64,000 nt of DNA from a bacterium (GCA_023663725.1 JAMPGX010000010.1:54284-118283); one strand, 5' to 3'. Positions 1 through 8,894 are shown, counted from the stretch's first letter. The notes: generated from the letters alone by a model not told the origin. Translations and numbers: made by a program.

Positions 1-285
1 CAGGACCATGGCGGAGAGCTCCATCGGCGTATACATTTTACCGCCCAGACTGTACTTTTTATCCGTTCCCATAAAGCGCTTGAAGGAACCCACCGTCTCC
101 TCGCCATGGGTCAGGAGACGTTCTCTTGCCGGCCAGCCCACAAGCAGACCTTCGTCCTTTACATAGCTCACCACGCTGGGAAACAGCACCCGCCCGCCCT
201 CATCCTGGAGCAGACAGACCTCCCCATCCCTCCAATAAGCTGCCAGACTGTTCGTCGTACCAAGATCAATGCCTATGATCGCCAT
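1..285 (-). CDS. Hsp70 (DnaK-family) protein, 3' part beyond the window
   Basis: Ninety-five codons of the N-terminus are visible; the rest lies off the left edge. The protein opens MAIIGIDLGTTNSLAAYW, the phosphate-1 loop of the Hsp70/actin ATPase fold (GIDLGTTNS). It continues with VLFPSVVSY, VGWPARERL and SFKRFMG, in the order seen in DnaK, HscA and HscC proteins. The family consists of ATP-dependent chaperones. The rapid divergence after the first motif suggests a specialised Hsp70 rather than the housekeeping DnaK. The ATG overlaps the end of the upstream kinase-like gene by 20 bases, so the two are probably co-transcribed. The domain assignment is secure; the subfamily is not known because the substrate-binding domain is missing. 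Confidence 0.85.
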   Translation of the reverse strand, partial: MAIIGIDLGTTNSLAAYWRDGEVCLLQDEGGRVLFPSVVSYVKDEGLLVGWPARERLLTHGEETVGSFKRFMGTDKKYSLGGKMYTPMELSAMVL

Positions 286-877
286 GATATTCCTCCGTTT
301 GATCTATATCGTTTTCATGATGCTCTTGCGCGTATTGCAACAATTCTGGCGTTCTGGACCAATATTTGACGCCCCAGTTCTCAAAGTTCCACTCTTCCAT
401 ATAATCGTTGCACTCATAGTCGATATAATAAAGCCTGTCTTTCTGCCACACAAAATTAGTGGGGAAATAATCAATATTGATATTGGCAGGATATAGCTTG
501 CGACACATCTCCTCAACCTGTTCCATGCAGGCGGCTGGCAACTCCCCTGTCAGCACCATCTCATACGCAGTTTTTCCATCAATGTATTCCTTGACAATGC
601 GCTCCGCCTGCCGGTCAACAGCCAAGAGCTTCGGCAGAGGGATGCCAATGGTCTGTAATCGCTCATAATCTCTCAGCTCCGATGCAAGCTTATCGCCAAA
701 TTGATAGTAAGCACAGGGTTCGTGATGAATCTGTTTCAGCACCACCTTTTTATCTCCATCAAAGACCAGATAGGAATATCCGCCCTTTCCCTTCCCCAAA
801 AGCTTTATGACGGGATACTCTTTGCCGTCTACCGTGAGAACATCCGGTAGTTTCTGATAGAATCCACTAGCTTTCAT
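266..877 (-). CDS. Protein-kinase-fold protein (APH / atypical kinase-like)
   Basis: The protein has 203 residues. It shows a reduced kinase fold: a Gly-rich loop (LLGKGKGGYSYLV, residues 27-38), a candidate ATP lysine (VVLK48), a catalytic-loop-like NIDYFPTNF with Asp136 and Asn141, and a metal-site-like YIDYE with Asp153. This spacing resembles aminoglycoside phosphotransferase, RIO or other atypical kinases more than a full Ser/Thr kinase. The substrate cannot be told. The ATG at 877 was chosen because GGAGG sits 5 bases upstream; a GTG at 922 is also open. The gene overlaps the downstream Hsp70 gene and follows a lipoprotein, a methyltransferase and a phosphatase on the same strand. The fold is a fair inference; the function is unknown. 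Confidence 0.65.
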   Translation of the reverse strand: MKASGFYQKLPDVLTVDGKEYPVIKLLGKGKGGYSYLVFDGDKKVVLKQIHHEPCAYYQFGDKLASELRDYERLQTIGIPLPKLLAVDRQAERIVKEYIDGKTAYEMVLTGELPAACMEQVEEMCRKLYPANINIDYFPTNFVWQKDRLYYIDYECNDYMEEWNFENWGVKYWSRTPELLQYAQEHHENDIDQTEEYHGDHRH

Positions 878-922
878 AAAATCCTCCATATAACATAAAA
901 TAAATGCTACCTGACTCTCCAC

Positions 923-3202
923 TTATATGCTGCCGCCATATCCGGCATTTTGCCAACAGGTAACGCCCCTCTCCTCTTTTCGCCAATAATCCTGTTCCAC
1001 ACAGTCCCAGACAATGTTTTCATAAGTGATGGCCCCATATTCATCCGGTGGAATTGTATAGTTGACAGTCACAATATCGCTGGGCTTCCACCTGACGATC
1101 TCCGTCACCTCGTACCCCTCCGCCTCCACTTTTCCGACCAAATCAAAGCCGCAGAGCTCCTGCAATTCTTCCCTTGAGATGTGCTCTCCCACATCCGGCT
1201 TGAGTTCTCCGGCTCCTGTTTCTCCAGGCTTTCTTTCATAATGGTAAAAATAGGGTCTCCAGGTATGTCCCGTCCACAGATCGTCCGCCGGTTCATAGTA
1301 ATGATCATAGCCATTTGCCCATACCTCAAAATCCCATCGGCTCTCCGGACGATAAAGCACCTCCCCAATCTGCGGCAAATGTACCTGCACCGGTTCCCCG
1401 TTTTCCACCGTCCAGACACGGCTTAGATTGGCAGTAAGGACTATGGCAGAATGGCAATAGAGATATTTCTGCCTGTGATCTGCTGTCTCAAATATCATCT
1501 GTCCGTCAATCATGCGATAACTTTCCTTTATAGAGCTATCCGACAGGCAAACGCAACAGTCTGCTCCCGCAAACCAATAGTCGCCGCTGTATTCGACGCT
1601 GCCAAAATCACCATCGCCTTTTTCCCCAAAGAACAGAAACGCCTCGTACCTGCCGTCCCCGTCAAAGTCGTCATAATCCATATGCAGCAGAGAGTCCTCC
1701 CCCATGCCGGACTTGAGCAGCGCATTTCTCTTTAATGTGTCATACTGGGTCAGAATCAACGTCTGCAACTGCTCCCGCAATGTCTCTTTCGTATCCATAT
1801 CTTTCTGTAAGAGCGTACAGGTATTCTCCCTCAGTATCTTATTGGCGGCATTGTCTTTCCATTCCTGCAAAGCCTCGTCATACTGCGCCTCGGATACTTC
1901 TTTATCATCTATTTCATACAGCGAAATCGGGACATCGTCTTCCCTGCCGTCGGCGTAGCGCCATCCAGACATAAATTCCTGAAGAACCGTATCCTCTGCT
2001 GCGTTTACCTGATGTATGCGCAATACAGTGCCGCTGCTCCGATAATCACTGAAAATAATCCCCTCTTTTTCCCGATAAACGGTAGTTCCCTCCGGCGATA
2101 TGCCGTAATTTCCCACCAAGACTGCTTTGCCACGTTCACAGGTATAGATCTCCGCCTCGTAAACGTTGATGACTGCCAGCTCCGGGATATCGTCTCCGTC
2201 TAGATAGAGCAGCGTAAAAGGCACTGTCTTCCGTTCATTGGCAAGCTCTCTCAACAACAGTCCGTAGGCATCCAATGCCTCCTCCTGTCGGGCAACCAGA
2301 TCCAAAATCGGCTGAGAGTCTCTTTTCCACAGTAAACTATCTATCTGCTGTGTAAGCGCAGGCAACAGATTGTCTTCACTCAGGGCAATACCGTCCTCAT
2401 AGCCGATCAGCACATAGCTCTGGCTGTCATACAACTCCTCCCATTTGGCCTCATATATTTCCTCTGTTGTGGACTTATCATCTATCTCATAATATTCTGC
2501 ATATATGAGTTCCTGCTCTTTCCACAAATACTCTGGCCAGGAATGCATACGGCAGATAACGTTTATCTCTCCGTCCGTCAACTGGTGAAAATATGTAAGG
2601 GCCTCCCCCTGTCCCATAAAATGGTCGAAGATCATACCATCTCCTTCCACATACTGCATTTTCCCGAAGGAACCGAACTCCCCCAGCTCCACTACCTCGC
2701 CCTGCGCATAGGTACAGACATTTACCCCAGCCGCATGGCAATCATTCCGAAACAGCAGCAGTTCAGGAACCGCGTCCCCGTCGATCAATACCAGCCGAAA
2801 GCGGTATTCCATATCTGTATCAGATCTTTGGGCAAGGCATTCCAATAAAAACTGACAGTACGCTCTGGCGTAGGGAGCTTCCAGTGAACATTGTATCTCC
2901 TTCGAAATCCCCTTCCCATCCAGAGCAGTCTCCTGCGCTGCCTCGATTGCCTGTGATTGCTCTACGGTTGCCTGTGGCTCCGCCGATTCTTCCAGTTGCG
3001 ACGGATGCGCACTGTTTTCCTGTTCTATACTCCTGTCCTCTGGCGATGTGCACACATTATCTTCCTGCTCCGCAGATTTGGCTATCAACAGCCCTTCCAT
3101 GTTTTCTTTATGTTCCGGCGTCCCGCATCCATTGGTCAATAGCAAGATGACACAGCTAAGTAGCATGACCGCAGTTTTCCACCTTTTTGTGTTTTTAGCC
3201 AT
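923..3202 (-). CDS. Large lipoprotein with repeated EIDDK modules, unknown function
   Basis: The protein has 759 residues. The N-terminus has a basic start, a hydrophobic stretch and a lipobox-like LLTNGC with the acceptor Cys26, followed by an acidic, Gln/Glu-rich linker. That suggests a surface lipoprotein. Two similar modules follow, each with a DGD-x-(V/I)-PEL core and a YEIDDK segment followed by acidic helices. A third segment holds DFDGDGRYEA, like a calcium-binding or FG-GAP-type loop. The ATG at 3202 is preferred over the in-frame TTG at 3217 because GAGGAAGG precedes it. The TGA of the upstream methyltransferase ends 1 base before, which suggests translational coupling. No enzyme motif was found. 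Confidence 0.6.
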   Translation of the reverse strand: MAKNTKRWKTAVMLLSCVILLLTNGCGTPEHKENMEGLLIAKSAEQEDNVCTSPEDRSIEQENSAHPSQLEESAEPQATVEQSQAIEAAQETALDGKGISKEIQCSLEAPYARAYCQFLLECLAQRSDTDMEYRFRLVLIDGDAVPELLLFRNDCHAAGVNVCTYAQGEVVELGEFGSFGKMQYVEGDGMIFDHFMGQGEALTYFHQLTDGEINVICRMHSWPEYLWKEQELIYAEYYEIDDKSTTEEIYEAKWEELYDSQSYVLIGYEDGIALSEDNLLPALTQQIDSLLWKRDSQPILDLVARQEEALDAYGLLLRELANERKTVPFTLLYLDGDDIPELAVINVYEAEIYTCERGKAVLVGNYGISPEGTTVYREKEGIIFSDYRSSGTVLRIHQVNAAEDTVLQEFMSGWRYADGREDDVPISLYEIDDKEVSEAQYDEALQEWKDNAANKILRENTCTLLQKDMDTKETLREQLQTLILTQYDTLKRNALLKSGMGEDSLLHMDYDDFDGDGRYEAFLFFGEKGDGDFGSVEYSGDYWFAGADCCVCLSDSSIKESYRMIDGQMIFETADHRQKYLYCHSAIVLTANLSRVWTVENGEPVQVHLPQIGEVLYRPESRWDFEVWANGYDHYYEPADDLWTGHTWRPYFYHYERKPGETGAGELKPDVGEHISREELQELCGFDLVGKVEAEGYEVTEIVRWKPSDIVTVNYTIPPDEYGAITYENIVWDCVEQDYWRKEERGVTCWQNAGYGGSI

Positions 3203-3203
3203 A

Positions 3204-3836
3204 TCAGCCTTCCTCAATCACCTCAAAATCAATATGCAACAATTTTTTCCTATTGGGCAGGGGATACTCTTTTGTTCCCAGATGAGTATATCCGGCCGCA
3301 CACACAGTTCTGCCCAGTTCTGCAGCATTTATCTGGCTGTGGATACCGCCGAGTCCGTCAAAGGCATGAAGATAGGGAGAGTCAGAGACAAACTCCTCCC
3401 CGGTATCCAGCTGAATGCCACAGGAGACAACTTTCGGTCTTACCCTTTCAACAATCCTCTGAAAGCAGTCACACCCGATATATTCCACCAGCAGATTCGC
3501 GATCAACAGCTCAGCCGCTGGCAATCCATCGCTTTCCGTCCGCAGATCAAGGCAAAGACAGTGTAAAATATCCGCAAGCCCCTGATATCTTTTCTGAACC
3601 TCACGCAGATACTCCCCATTCACATCCACACCATAAACCGCCCTGTATTTTTGCGGGTTGATATGCTCCAGACCGTTGCCGCCCGCAACTCCCAGAATCA
3701 TGACGCTTTGTACCGGATAGGCAGACAACTGCTCCTTCATCATCTCGTTAAGCGCCTGGAGCTGCATCACCGTATGCAGCTTCATATGGTTTTCATAGTC
3801 AGAAAGCTTTATCGATTCCCACGGATTGTTTGTCAT
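3204..3836 (-). CDS. Class I SAM-dependent methyltransferase
   Basis: The protein has 210 residues. Motif I is VMILGVAGGNGLEHI, the glycine-rich AdoMet loop, followed by an acidic strand end (YGVDVNGEYL) that would bind the ribose, and by LCLDLRTE and LLIANLLVEYIGC as later core strands. This is the Rossmann-like methyltransferase fold; the substrate cannot be predicted. The start codon overlaps the stop codon of the upstream phosphatase (ATGA), so translation is likely coupled. The gene lies between a tyrosine-phosphatase-like gene and a lipoprotein gene. Confidence 0.75.
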   Translation of the reverse strand: MTNNPWESIKLSDYENHMKLHTVMQLQALNEMMKEQLSAYPVQSVMILGVAGGNGLEHINPQKYRAVYGVDVNGEYLREVQKRYQGLADILHCLCLDLRTESDGLPAAELLIANLLVEYIGCDCFQRIVERVRPKVVSCGIQLDTGEEFVSDSPYLHAFDGLGGIHSQINAAELGRTVCAAGYTHLGTKEYPLPNRKKLLHIDFEVIEEG

Positions 3837-4849
3837 CCCAACAGCTTCCTCCTGATCAGCGCCGTCTCTTCCCGCGTCACGCCCCGCGCCTCAAGATAAT
3901 CCTCCACCGTATCAAAGCGCTCCTGAAAGAGCCTTAGAAACTCCCTCATATAGCTCTCATCCGGTATCACAATGCCCATATCCACCTCCGGATAATTCTG
4001 ATGGATCAATTCAAAGCGTTTCTGATTGCACTCGCGGGTCAACAGATAGTCATACACGATATCCTCGTCGCTGACGCCGCACAGCTTCAGCAAAAGAGCG
4101 CTGACCACGCCCGTACGGTCCTTACCCGCCGTACAGTTGATCATCACACCAGCGGGGGCGGCGGCTATCCTCTGAAAGACCAGCGGCATGTTCTTCGCCA
4201 TGGCAATATCCATATAACTGCCAGGAACTGCCTCCCGACTCTCCGGTATGCCGCTCCCCTCGTCGATAGGTACATGGCAGTACGCAAAGCCCGCCGCGTT
4301 CTCAAATCCGCTGGGCGCCCTCAGAATATCCTCCCCTCCCCGCATATCTATGATCGTGGTGATATGGTGACTTTTCAGCAGGGCAATATCCTCCTCGTCA
4401 GGGTATTTCTGCACATCGCTTCGCCAGACAGCGTTCATGCGGGTGTACCGCCCTCTTTCTATGGTCCTGTAACCTCCCAACTCTCTGGTATTCAATGTGG
4501 TATGTAAAAGGGTATGAGGAACGGCATTCCAGGCCAGTTTCCATCCCCACTGATACTCGTCCAGACCAGCCTGTCCCCGCGAAAACGCATCCAGCTCCTT
4601 CAGACAGAATGTCACAGCCATCTCAATAAATTCATCCGCCTTCTGCTCCGTGAAAAAGAACAGACTCCCGTCCTGACAGGAATTATAATCCTCCTTCAGT
4701 TCTTCATAAAAATTCTCATATCCAAAGGGATAGAGCTTATGAATCGCCTCATCCGCAAAATCCTGCGGGAGCGTGATATCATCCTGCAACTGATATTTCC
4801 TGACCACATAAGTATTGATCAGCGCATAATCAATGTGAAGCCGGTCCAC
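3833..4849 (-). CDS. Tyrosine-protein phosphatase family protein
   Basis: The protein has 338 residues. The P-loop NCTAGKDRTGV with nucleophile Cys239 and Arg245 fits the CX5R signature of the Y_phosphatase3 (PtpB/SIW14-like) family, which has GKDRTG in the loop. TTIIDMRGGED before it and the typical N-terminal LGGYRTIERG support the assignment. Family members dephosphorylate phosphotyrosine or phosphoinositides. About 110 residues before the phosphatase domain show no recognised motif. The gene is the first of the apparent operon phosphatase, methyltransferase, lipoprotein, kinase-like, Hsp70. A kinase-fold protein in the same operon makes a phosphorylation pair conceivable; this is inference. 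Confidence 0.8.
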   Translation of the reverse strand: MDRLHIDYALINTYVVRKYQLQDDITLPQDFADEAIHKLYPFGYENFYEELKEDYNSCQDGSLFFFTEQKADEFIEMAVTFCLKELDAFSRGQAGLDEYQWGWKLAWNAVPHTLLHTTLNTRELGGYRTIERGRYTRMNAVWRSDVQKYPDEEDIALLKSHHITTIIDMRGGEDILRAPSGFENAAGFAYCHVPIDEGSGIPESREAVPGSYMDIAMAKNMPLVFQRIAAAPAGVMINCTAGKDRTGVVSALLLKLCGVSDEDIVYDYLLTRECNQKRFELIHQNYPEVDMGIVIPDESYMREFLRLFQERFDTVEDYLEARGVTREETALIRRKLLG

Positions 4850-4915
4850 ATCAGAATATCCGTTATCGCCAAATGTATGATCCTGGACGCCATAGTTCCC
4901 TTTTCCTCCTCCAAA

Positions 4916-5455
4916 CTAGGAGATCTGTTCAATCCGGCACTTTTGACACAGTGGATACTGCTCGATAAAGGGCATTATCCTGTCTTTCATCTCAGCATAG
5001 GAGGTCCCATAGAAATACAGCGCCGTATGCGTTTTCCCCTCCCAATAGCTGTACATTCTGCCGACTCCCTCCATAGCCTTCTCCATCTGTTCGATCACAT
5101 AATTGATATCACAGCTCTGATATACCTCTGGCGGCAGATCGACACCGTTCGAATAATAGGCCAATCCCTCCAATGTGCCTACCTCGATTTCCGGATCTAC
5201 ACCCTGTAAGAGAGACCCCTTGGGAATCCCGATTCTGTTGAGCAAACGCACCAGCCATTCCACCTGCTCCGAGTCATCATCAGACAACGCAATCTCAATG
5301 TCACAGTAAGTAACTTCCCCGTCGGGCCTTTGCGCCGTTCCCCCTCCGGTTATTTCTCCTATCCCCTTTTCTTTCAATATCTCCTCCAAAGCATCTTCCA
5401 GCTCAAATCTATGAATGGGCTGAAACTTCGCATTCAATTTTAATGTCAAATACAT
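4916..5455 (-). CDS. Conserved-looking soluble protein of unknown function
   Basis: The protein has 179 residues and no signal peptide or membrane segment. The N-terminal half (MYLTLKLNAKFQPIHRFELE, then GGGTAQ and CDIEIAL) looks like a compact alpha/beta domain. The C-terminal half is Tyr-rich and ends with a CQKC pair. Small proteins of this appearance occur near immunity or accessory loci, but no family is assigned. The ATG at 5455 has GGAGGG 6 bases upstream. Upstream open reading extends into repeat DNA and is rejected. The start lies just after a copy of the ATCGCGCAGCGAT leader repeat. Confidence 0.55.
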   Translation of the reverse strand: MYLTLKLNAKFQPIHRFELEDALEEILKEKGIGEITGGGTAQRPDGEVTYCDIEIALSDDDSEQVEWLVRLLNRIGIPKGSLLQGVDPEIEVGTLEGLAYYSNGVDLPPEVYQSCDINYVIEQMEKAMEGVGRMYSYWEGKTHTALYFYGTSYAEMKDRIMPFIEQYPLCQKCRIEQIS

Positions 5456-5474
5456 TCCAATCCCTCCTATTTGT

Positions 5475-5517
5475 AATCGCTGCGCGATGGCACTAAAGGG
5501 TAAAGTCCCTTCGGCGC
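5475..5517 (-). repeat. RBS-proximal hairpin repeat, copy 1
   Basis: Read on the minus strand, the block is AAGGG-ACTTTA-CCCTT, then TAGTGCC, then ATCGC-GCA-GCGAT, ending 9 bases before the AGGAGGG of the gene starting at 5455. Both hairpin stems pair perfectly. The same block lies upstream of the genes starting at 23773 and 47698. Confidence 0.75.
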
Positions 5518-5544
5518 GCACCAGACGCAATCTCCCCCTGCGAT

Positions 5545-5700
5545 AGTCCCGAGTCCTGGGCGGGGTATATGCCCTTGCAGCGGTCGTTGTGAACCGTCGG
5601 TACTTAGCGGGCGTACTGTGCCCGCTTATGTACCGCTACGGCGAACACCGAGCGGGAGCGTGCCGCAACAAGGGCATATACCCCGCCCAGGACGAGACTT
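5545..5700. repeat. Foldback element copy A (about 155 bp)
   Basis: A perfect 23-base inverted repeat (5555-5577 with 5669-5691) encloses a 91-base interior. The interior contains GTCGGTACTTA, a GCGGGC / GCCCGC hairpin (7-base loop) and GTACCGCTACGG, then GAGCGGGAGCGTGCC. The core matches three elements at 37.4-38.4 kb, but the outer arms here are unrelated to the arms of those copies. Confidence 0.8.
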
Positions 5701-5726
5701 CCACATCCCAAGGGTAGTATTCCACA

Positions 5727-7655
5727 CTATGCGTTATAATCCAACTCCGCATCCGTGGCATGCTCATAAATAAACGCCTTCCGCGGCGGAACATCCGTTC
5801 CCATCAGCGTGCTGGTGAGATCTGTCGCCAGCCTTGCATCCTCGATCTCCACCCGCTTCATCATCCGCGTGGCCGGATCCAGCGTAGTCTCCCACAGCTG
5901 CTGTGCGTCCATCTCTCCCAGACCCTTGTACCTCTGCAGCGTAAAAGGCCCCTTGTGACTCTTGCGATACCTTTCCAGAGCCTTGTCATCATACAGATAC
6001 TCCTCCTTGCCTTTGGAGGGCATGGCCTTGTACAGCGGCGGCATGGCCAGATATACATGCCCCTCATAGATCAGCTCCGGCATAAAACGGTAGAACAGCG
6101 TCAACAGCAGCATAGAAATATGAGAACCGTCCACATCCGCATCTGTCATGATGATGATCTTGTCATAGCGCAGCTTGGAGATATCAAAATCGTTGCCATA
6201 CCCCTCCGAAAATCCGCAGCCAAACGCGTTGATCATCGTCTTGATCTCCGCGTTGGCAAGCACCTTGTCGATACTGGCCTTCTCTACATTCAGGATCTTG
6301 CCCCTTATCGGCAGGATCGCCTGGAAGCTGCGGTCCCTGGCTGTCTTGGCGCTGCCGCCGGCGGAATCGCCCTCCACAATGAATATCTCGCAACGCGAAG
6401 GGTCCTTGGACTCACAGTTGGCCAATTTCCCATTGGAATCAAAGGAAAATTTCTGTTTGGTCAGCATATTGGTCCTGGCCTTCTCCTCCGTCTTACGAAT
6501 CTTGGCCGCCTTCTCCGCACAGCCGATAATGTTCTTGAGCACCTCCAGATTGCGGTCAAAATAGCGGACGATCTCCTCTCCGGTAATCTTGGCCACCACC
6601 TTGGCAGCGTCCTGATTGTCCAGCTTGGTCTTGGTCTGCCCCTCAAAACGGGGATCGGGATGCTTGATGGACACCACCGCCGTCATGCCGTTGCGCACGT
6701 CCGCACCGGTAAAATTCACATCTTTTTCCTTGAGGATACCCAACTCCCGCGCATAGGTATTGATCACATTGGTGAACTGAGTCTTAAAGCCTGTCAGATG
6801 GGTGCCGCCCTCGGAATTATAAATATTATTGCAGAATCCCAGCACATTCTCATGAAACTCATTCACATACTGAAAAGCAACCTCCACCACAATGCCTTCA
6901 GATTCCCCTTTAAAGTAAATACATTCATGGACAGGCTCATCCCCTCTGTTCATATCCTTGATAAAGCCTGTGATACCTTCCGGCTCATGAAAAGTGACCT
7001 GCTCCGGCTCCTCCCTGCGCTTGTCCTCAAAGATAATCGTCAGCTGAGGGTTCAGGTAAGCTGTCTCATGAAGACGACTCTTAACCTCATCCTCCTTGAA
7101 ACGGGTCTTGTCAAAGATCGTGTCATCCGGCAGGAAATTGATCGTAGTGCCCGTCTCTCTGGTCTTGCCAATGATGGGAAGAAGGCCATTCTCCAGCTCT
7201 ATCACCGGCAGTCCTCGCTCATATTGATCCTGATAGACGCATCCCCCAACCTTGACTGTAACAGTCAACCGATTGGACAACGCATTGACCACTGAGGAGC
7301 CCACTCCGTGCAGTCCCCCGCTGGTCTTGTAGGCATTGTTGTCAAATTTCCCCCCCGCATGCAGCGTGGTAAACACCAGGCGCTCAGCGCTGATGCCCTT
7401 CTCATGCATCCCCACGGGAATGCCCCTGCCGTTGTCGCTGACAGTGGCGGAGCCGTCCGCCTCCAGAGTCACCCGAATGGTGTCGCAATACCCCGCCAGA
7501 TGCTCGTCTACAGAGTTATCGACAATCTCATAAATCAAATGGTTCAGCCCTTTGGTTGAAACGCTGCCAATATACATGCCCGGACGTTTGCGCACCGCCT
7601 CCAGACCTTCCAACACTGTGATGCTGGAAGCGTCATAATTCGTTGTTTTTGCCAT
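5727..7655 (-). CDS. gyrB: Type IIA DNA topoisomerase subunit B (GyrB/ParE)
   Basis: The protein has 642 residues, normal for bacterial GyrB. It contains the GHKL ATPase motifs EIVDNSVDE, DNGRGIPVGMH and GGLHGVGSSVVNALS, the transducer lysine region (FEGQTKTKL), and the Toprim motifs EGDSAGGSA and DADVDGSHI. It ends with the C-terminal RYKGLGEM block. The protein would use ATP to drive strand passage with a GyrA or ParC partner. No partner gene is adjacent, so GyrB versus ParE cannot be decided from context; the PIRGKILNVEKA segment looks GyrB-like. The ATG is preceded by AAGGGG at 6 bases. Just downstream lies foldback element A. Confidence 0.85.
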   Translation of the reverse strand: MAKTTNYDASSITVLEGLEAVRKRPGMYIGSVSTKGLNHLIYEIVDNSVDEHLAGYCDTIRVTLEADGSATVSDNGRGIPVGMHEKGISAERLVFTTLHAGGKFDNNAYKTSGGLHGVGSSVVNALSNRLTVTVKVGGCVYQDQYERGLPVIELENGLLPIIGKTRETGTTINFLPDDTIFDKTRFKEDEVKSRLHETAYLNPQLTIIFEDKRREEPEQVTFHEPEGITGFIKDMNRGDEPVHECIYFKGESEGIVVEVAFQYVNEFHENVLGFCNNIYNSEGGTHLTGFKTQFTNVINTYARELGILKEKDVNFTGADVRNGMTAVVSIKHPDPRFEGQTKTKLDNQDAAKVVAKITGEEIVRYFDRNLEVLKNIIGCAEKAAKIRKTEEKARTNMLTKQKFSFDSNGKLANCESKDPSRCEIFIVEGDSAGGSAKTARDRSFQAILPIRGKILNVEKASIDKVLANAEIKTMINAFGCGFSEGYGNDFDISKLRYDKIIIMTDADVDGSHISMLLLTLFYRFMPELIYEGHVYLAMPPLYKAMPSKGKEEYLYDDKALERYRKSHKGPFTLQRYKGLGEMDAQQLWETTLDPATRMMKRVEIEDARLATDLTSTLMGTDVPPRKAFIYEHATDAELDYNA

Positions 7656-7722
7656 AGATTACCCCTTATTCTGTGATTTATTTATGCAGTTATTCCTTCA
7701 TTTGCATTTTTTACCCAAATGC

Positions 7723-7728
7723 ATTATA
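7723..7728 (-). promoter_or_regulatory. Candidate -10 box for the gyrB-type gene
   Basis: A consensus TATAAT lies about 68 bases upstream of the start codon on the minus strand. No good -35 is seen at the right distance, so support is limited to the -10. Confidence 0.35.
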
Positions 7729-7810
7729 ACATACATTTTGTGGAGAGAAAAGAATAAAACTACTATATTTGCCTGCAATATTTTACTTTTGCAGGAAATC
7801 CTGCAGTCGC

Positions 7811-7848
7811 AAAACGGCGGACCTCTTTTCGAGGCATCCGCCGTTTTA
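7811..7848 (-). terminator. Intrinsic terminator after degV
   Basis: AAAACGGCGGA pairs with TCCGCCGTTTT around a 15-base inner section that itself pairs (CCTC / GAGG). On the minus strand the stem is followed by TTTTG. It separates degV from the gyrB-type gene. Confidence 0.75.
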
Positions 7849-7936
7849 TTCGAACTCTATTTTTGCCCATCTCTCGGCATTCTCTCTGTAGAATAATTCT
7901 TTGACATATGGCTGCTCAGGCAATCAGCGACTCCGC

Positions 7937-8806
7937 CTAAACCTCTATCTTCTTACAGCAGGCGAACGCCAGCGCGCCGGGACCGATATGGCAGGCCACG
8001 CTCAGAGACAACGGGTCGATGTGTATGTCGTAGCCTGGGAACTGCTCCAGAATCTCATTCCGATAAGCCTCCGCAGCCTCCTCATTGGCAGTATGCGCAA
8101 TCTGTAACCAGATATGTTTATCCTCCGTCATGCCGCCAAAACGATTCTCAATGTCGTTCTTGATTGCATTGATCATAATGGACTTCCCTTGATTCGTAGT
8201 GCGAGCCTTGGCGAAAGCGTCAAGCTTCTCCCCCTGAATCTGTAGCACGGGTTTTAGTTTCAGCAGTGTGCCGAGAGCCGCCGCCGCGGGAGTGATGCGA
8301 CCGCCCTTCTTGAGATAATACAGGGTATCCAACATTATATAGATGCTGCTGTTGAATTTATCCTCCTCCAGAAAATTCTTGATCTCCAGAGCGGACATTC
8401 CCTTTGAGGCAAGAAGCTTGGCATCCAGAGCCGACTGTCTCTGTGTCACGGAAATTCGCTGATTGTTTACTACCTGCACTCTGCCCTCATAGTCCTGAGC
8501 CAGCATGATGGCGCTCTGGCAGGAACCGGACAGACCGCTGCTCATAGGAATGTGTACGATCTCGTCATAGTCCTTCAGCACCTCATTCCACAACTGCATC
8601 ACCGACTCAGGGGACGGCTGACTGGTGTGGATATCGGCCCCTCCCTGCAGCTTCTCATAGAACTGGTCCTGAGTCAGACTAATATCCTCATAATAGGTCT
8701 CCTCATTGATAAAGAACGGCATGGGCAACACGAAAATGCCCATCTCCTTCCCCTGTGACTGGGTAATTCCGCTATTGCTATCCGTGATAATAGCTACCTT
8801 TGACAT
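7937..8806 (-). CDS. DegV family fatty-acid-binding protein
   Basis: The protein has 289 residues. It begins VAIITDSNSGI, followed by TSQPSPES and HIPMSSGLSGS, the three stretches that line the fatty acid carboxylate site in DegV/FakB proteins. KKGGRITPAAAALGTLLKLKP is also typical. FakB-type members hand fatty acids to the kinase FakA. A fakA-like gene lies two genes upstream on the same strand with recG between them, which supports a role as a FakB-like carrier. The start has GAGAGG upstream. A terminator follows the gene. Confidence 0.85.
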   Translation of the reverse strand: MSKVAIITDSNSGITQSQGKEMGIFVLPMPFFINEETYYEDISLTQDQFYEKLQGGADIHTSQPSPESVMQLWNEVLKDYDEIVHIPMSSGLSGSCQSAIMLAQDYEGRVQVVNNQRISVTQRQSALDAKLLASKGMSALEIKNFLEEDKFNSSIYIMLDTLYYLKKGGRITPAAAALGTLLKLKPVLQIQGEKLDAFAKARTTNQGKSIMINAIKNDIENRFGGMTEDKHIWLQIAHTANEEAAEAYRNEILEQFPGYDIHIDPLSLSVACHIGPGALAFACCKKIEV

Positions 8807-8894
8807 AGTATATTCCTCTCCCGAACCGCTCTTAACTGCATGTCGACACTCTTTTCTGATACTCGCGAACGGTTTCCGCTAGTATAGTATACCC

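Noticed and set aside
5760-7295. Long plus-strand open frame of 511 codons opposite the gyrB-type gene
   Set aside because: Antisense to strongly conserved motifs; composition is typical of a shadow frame.
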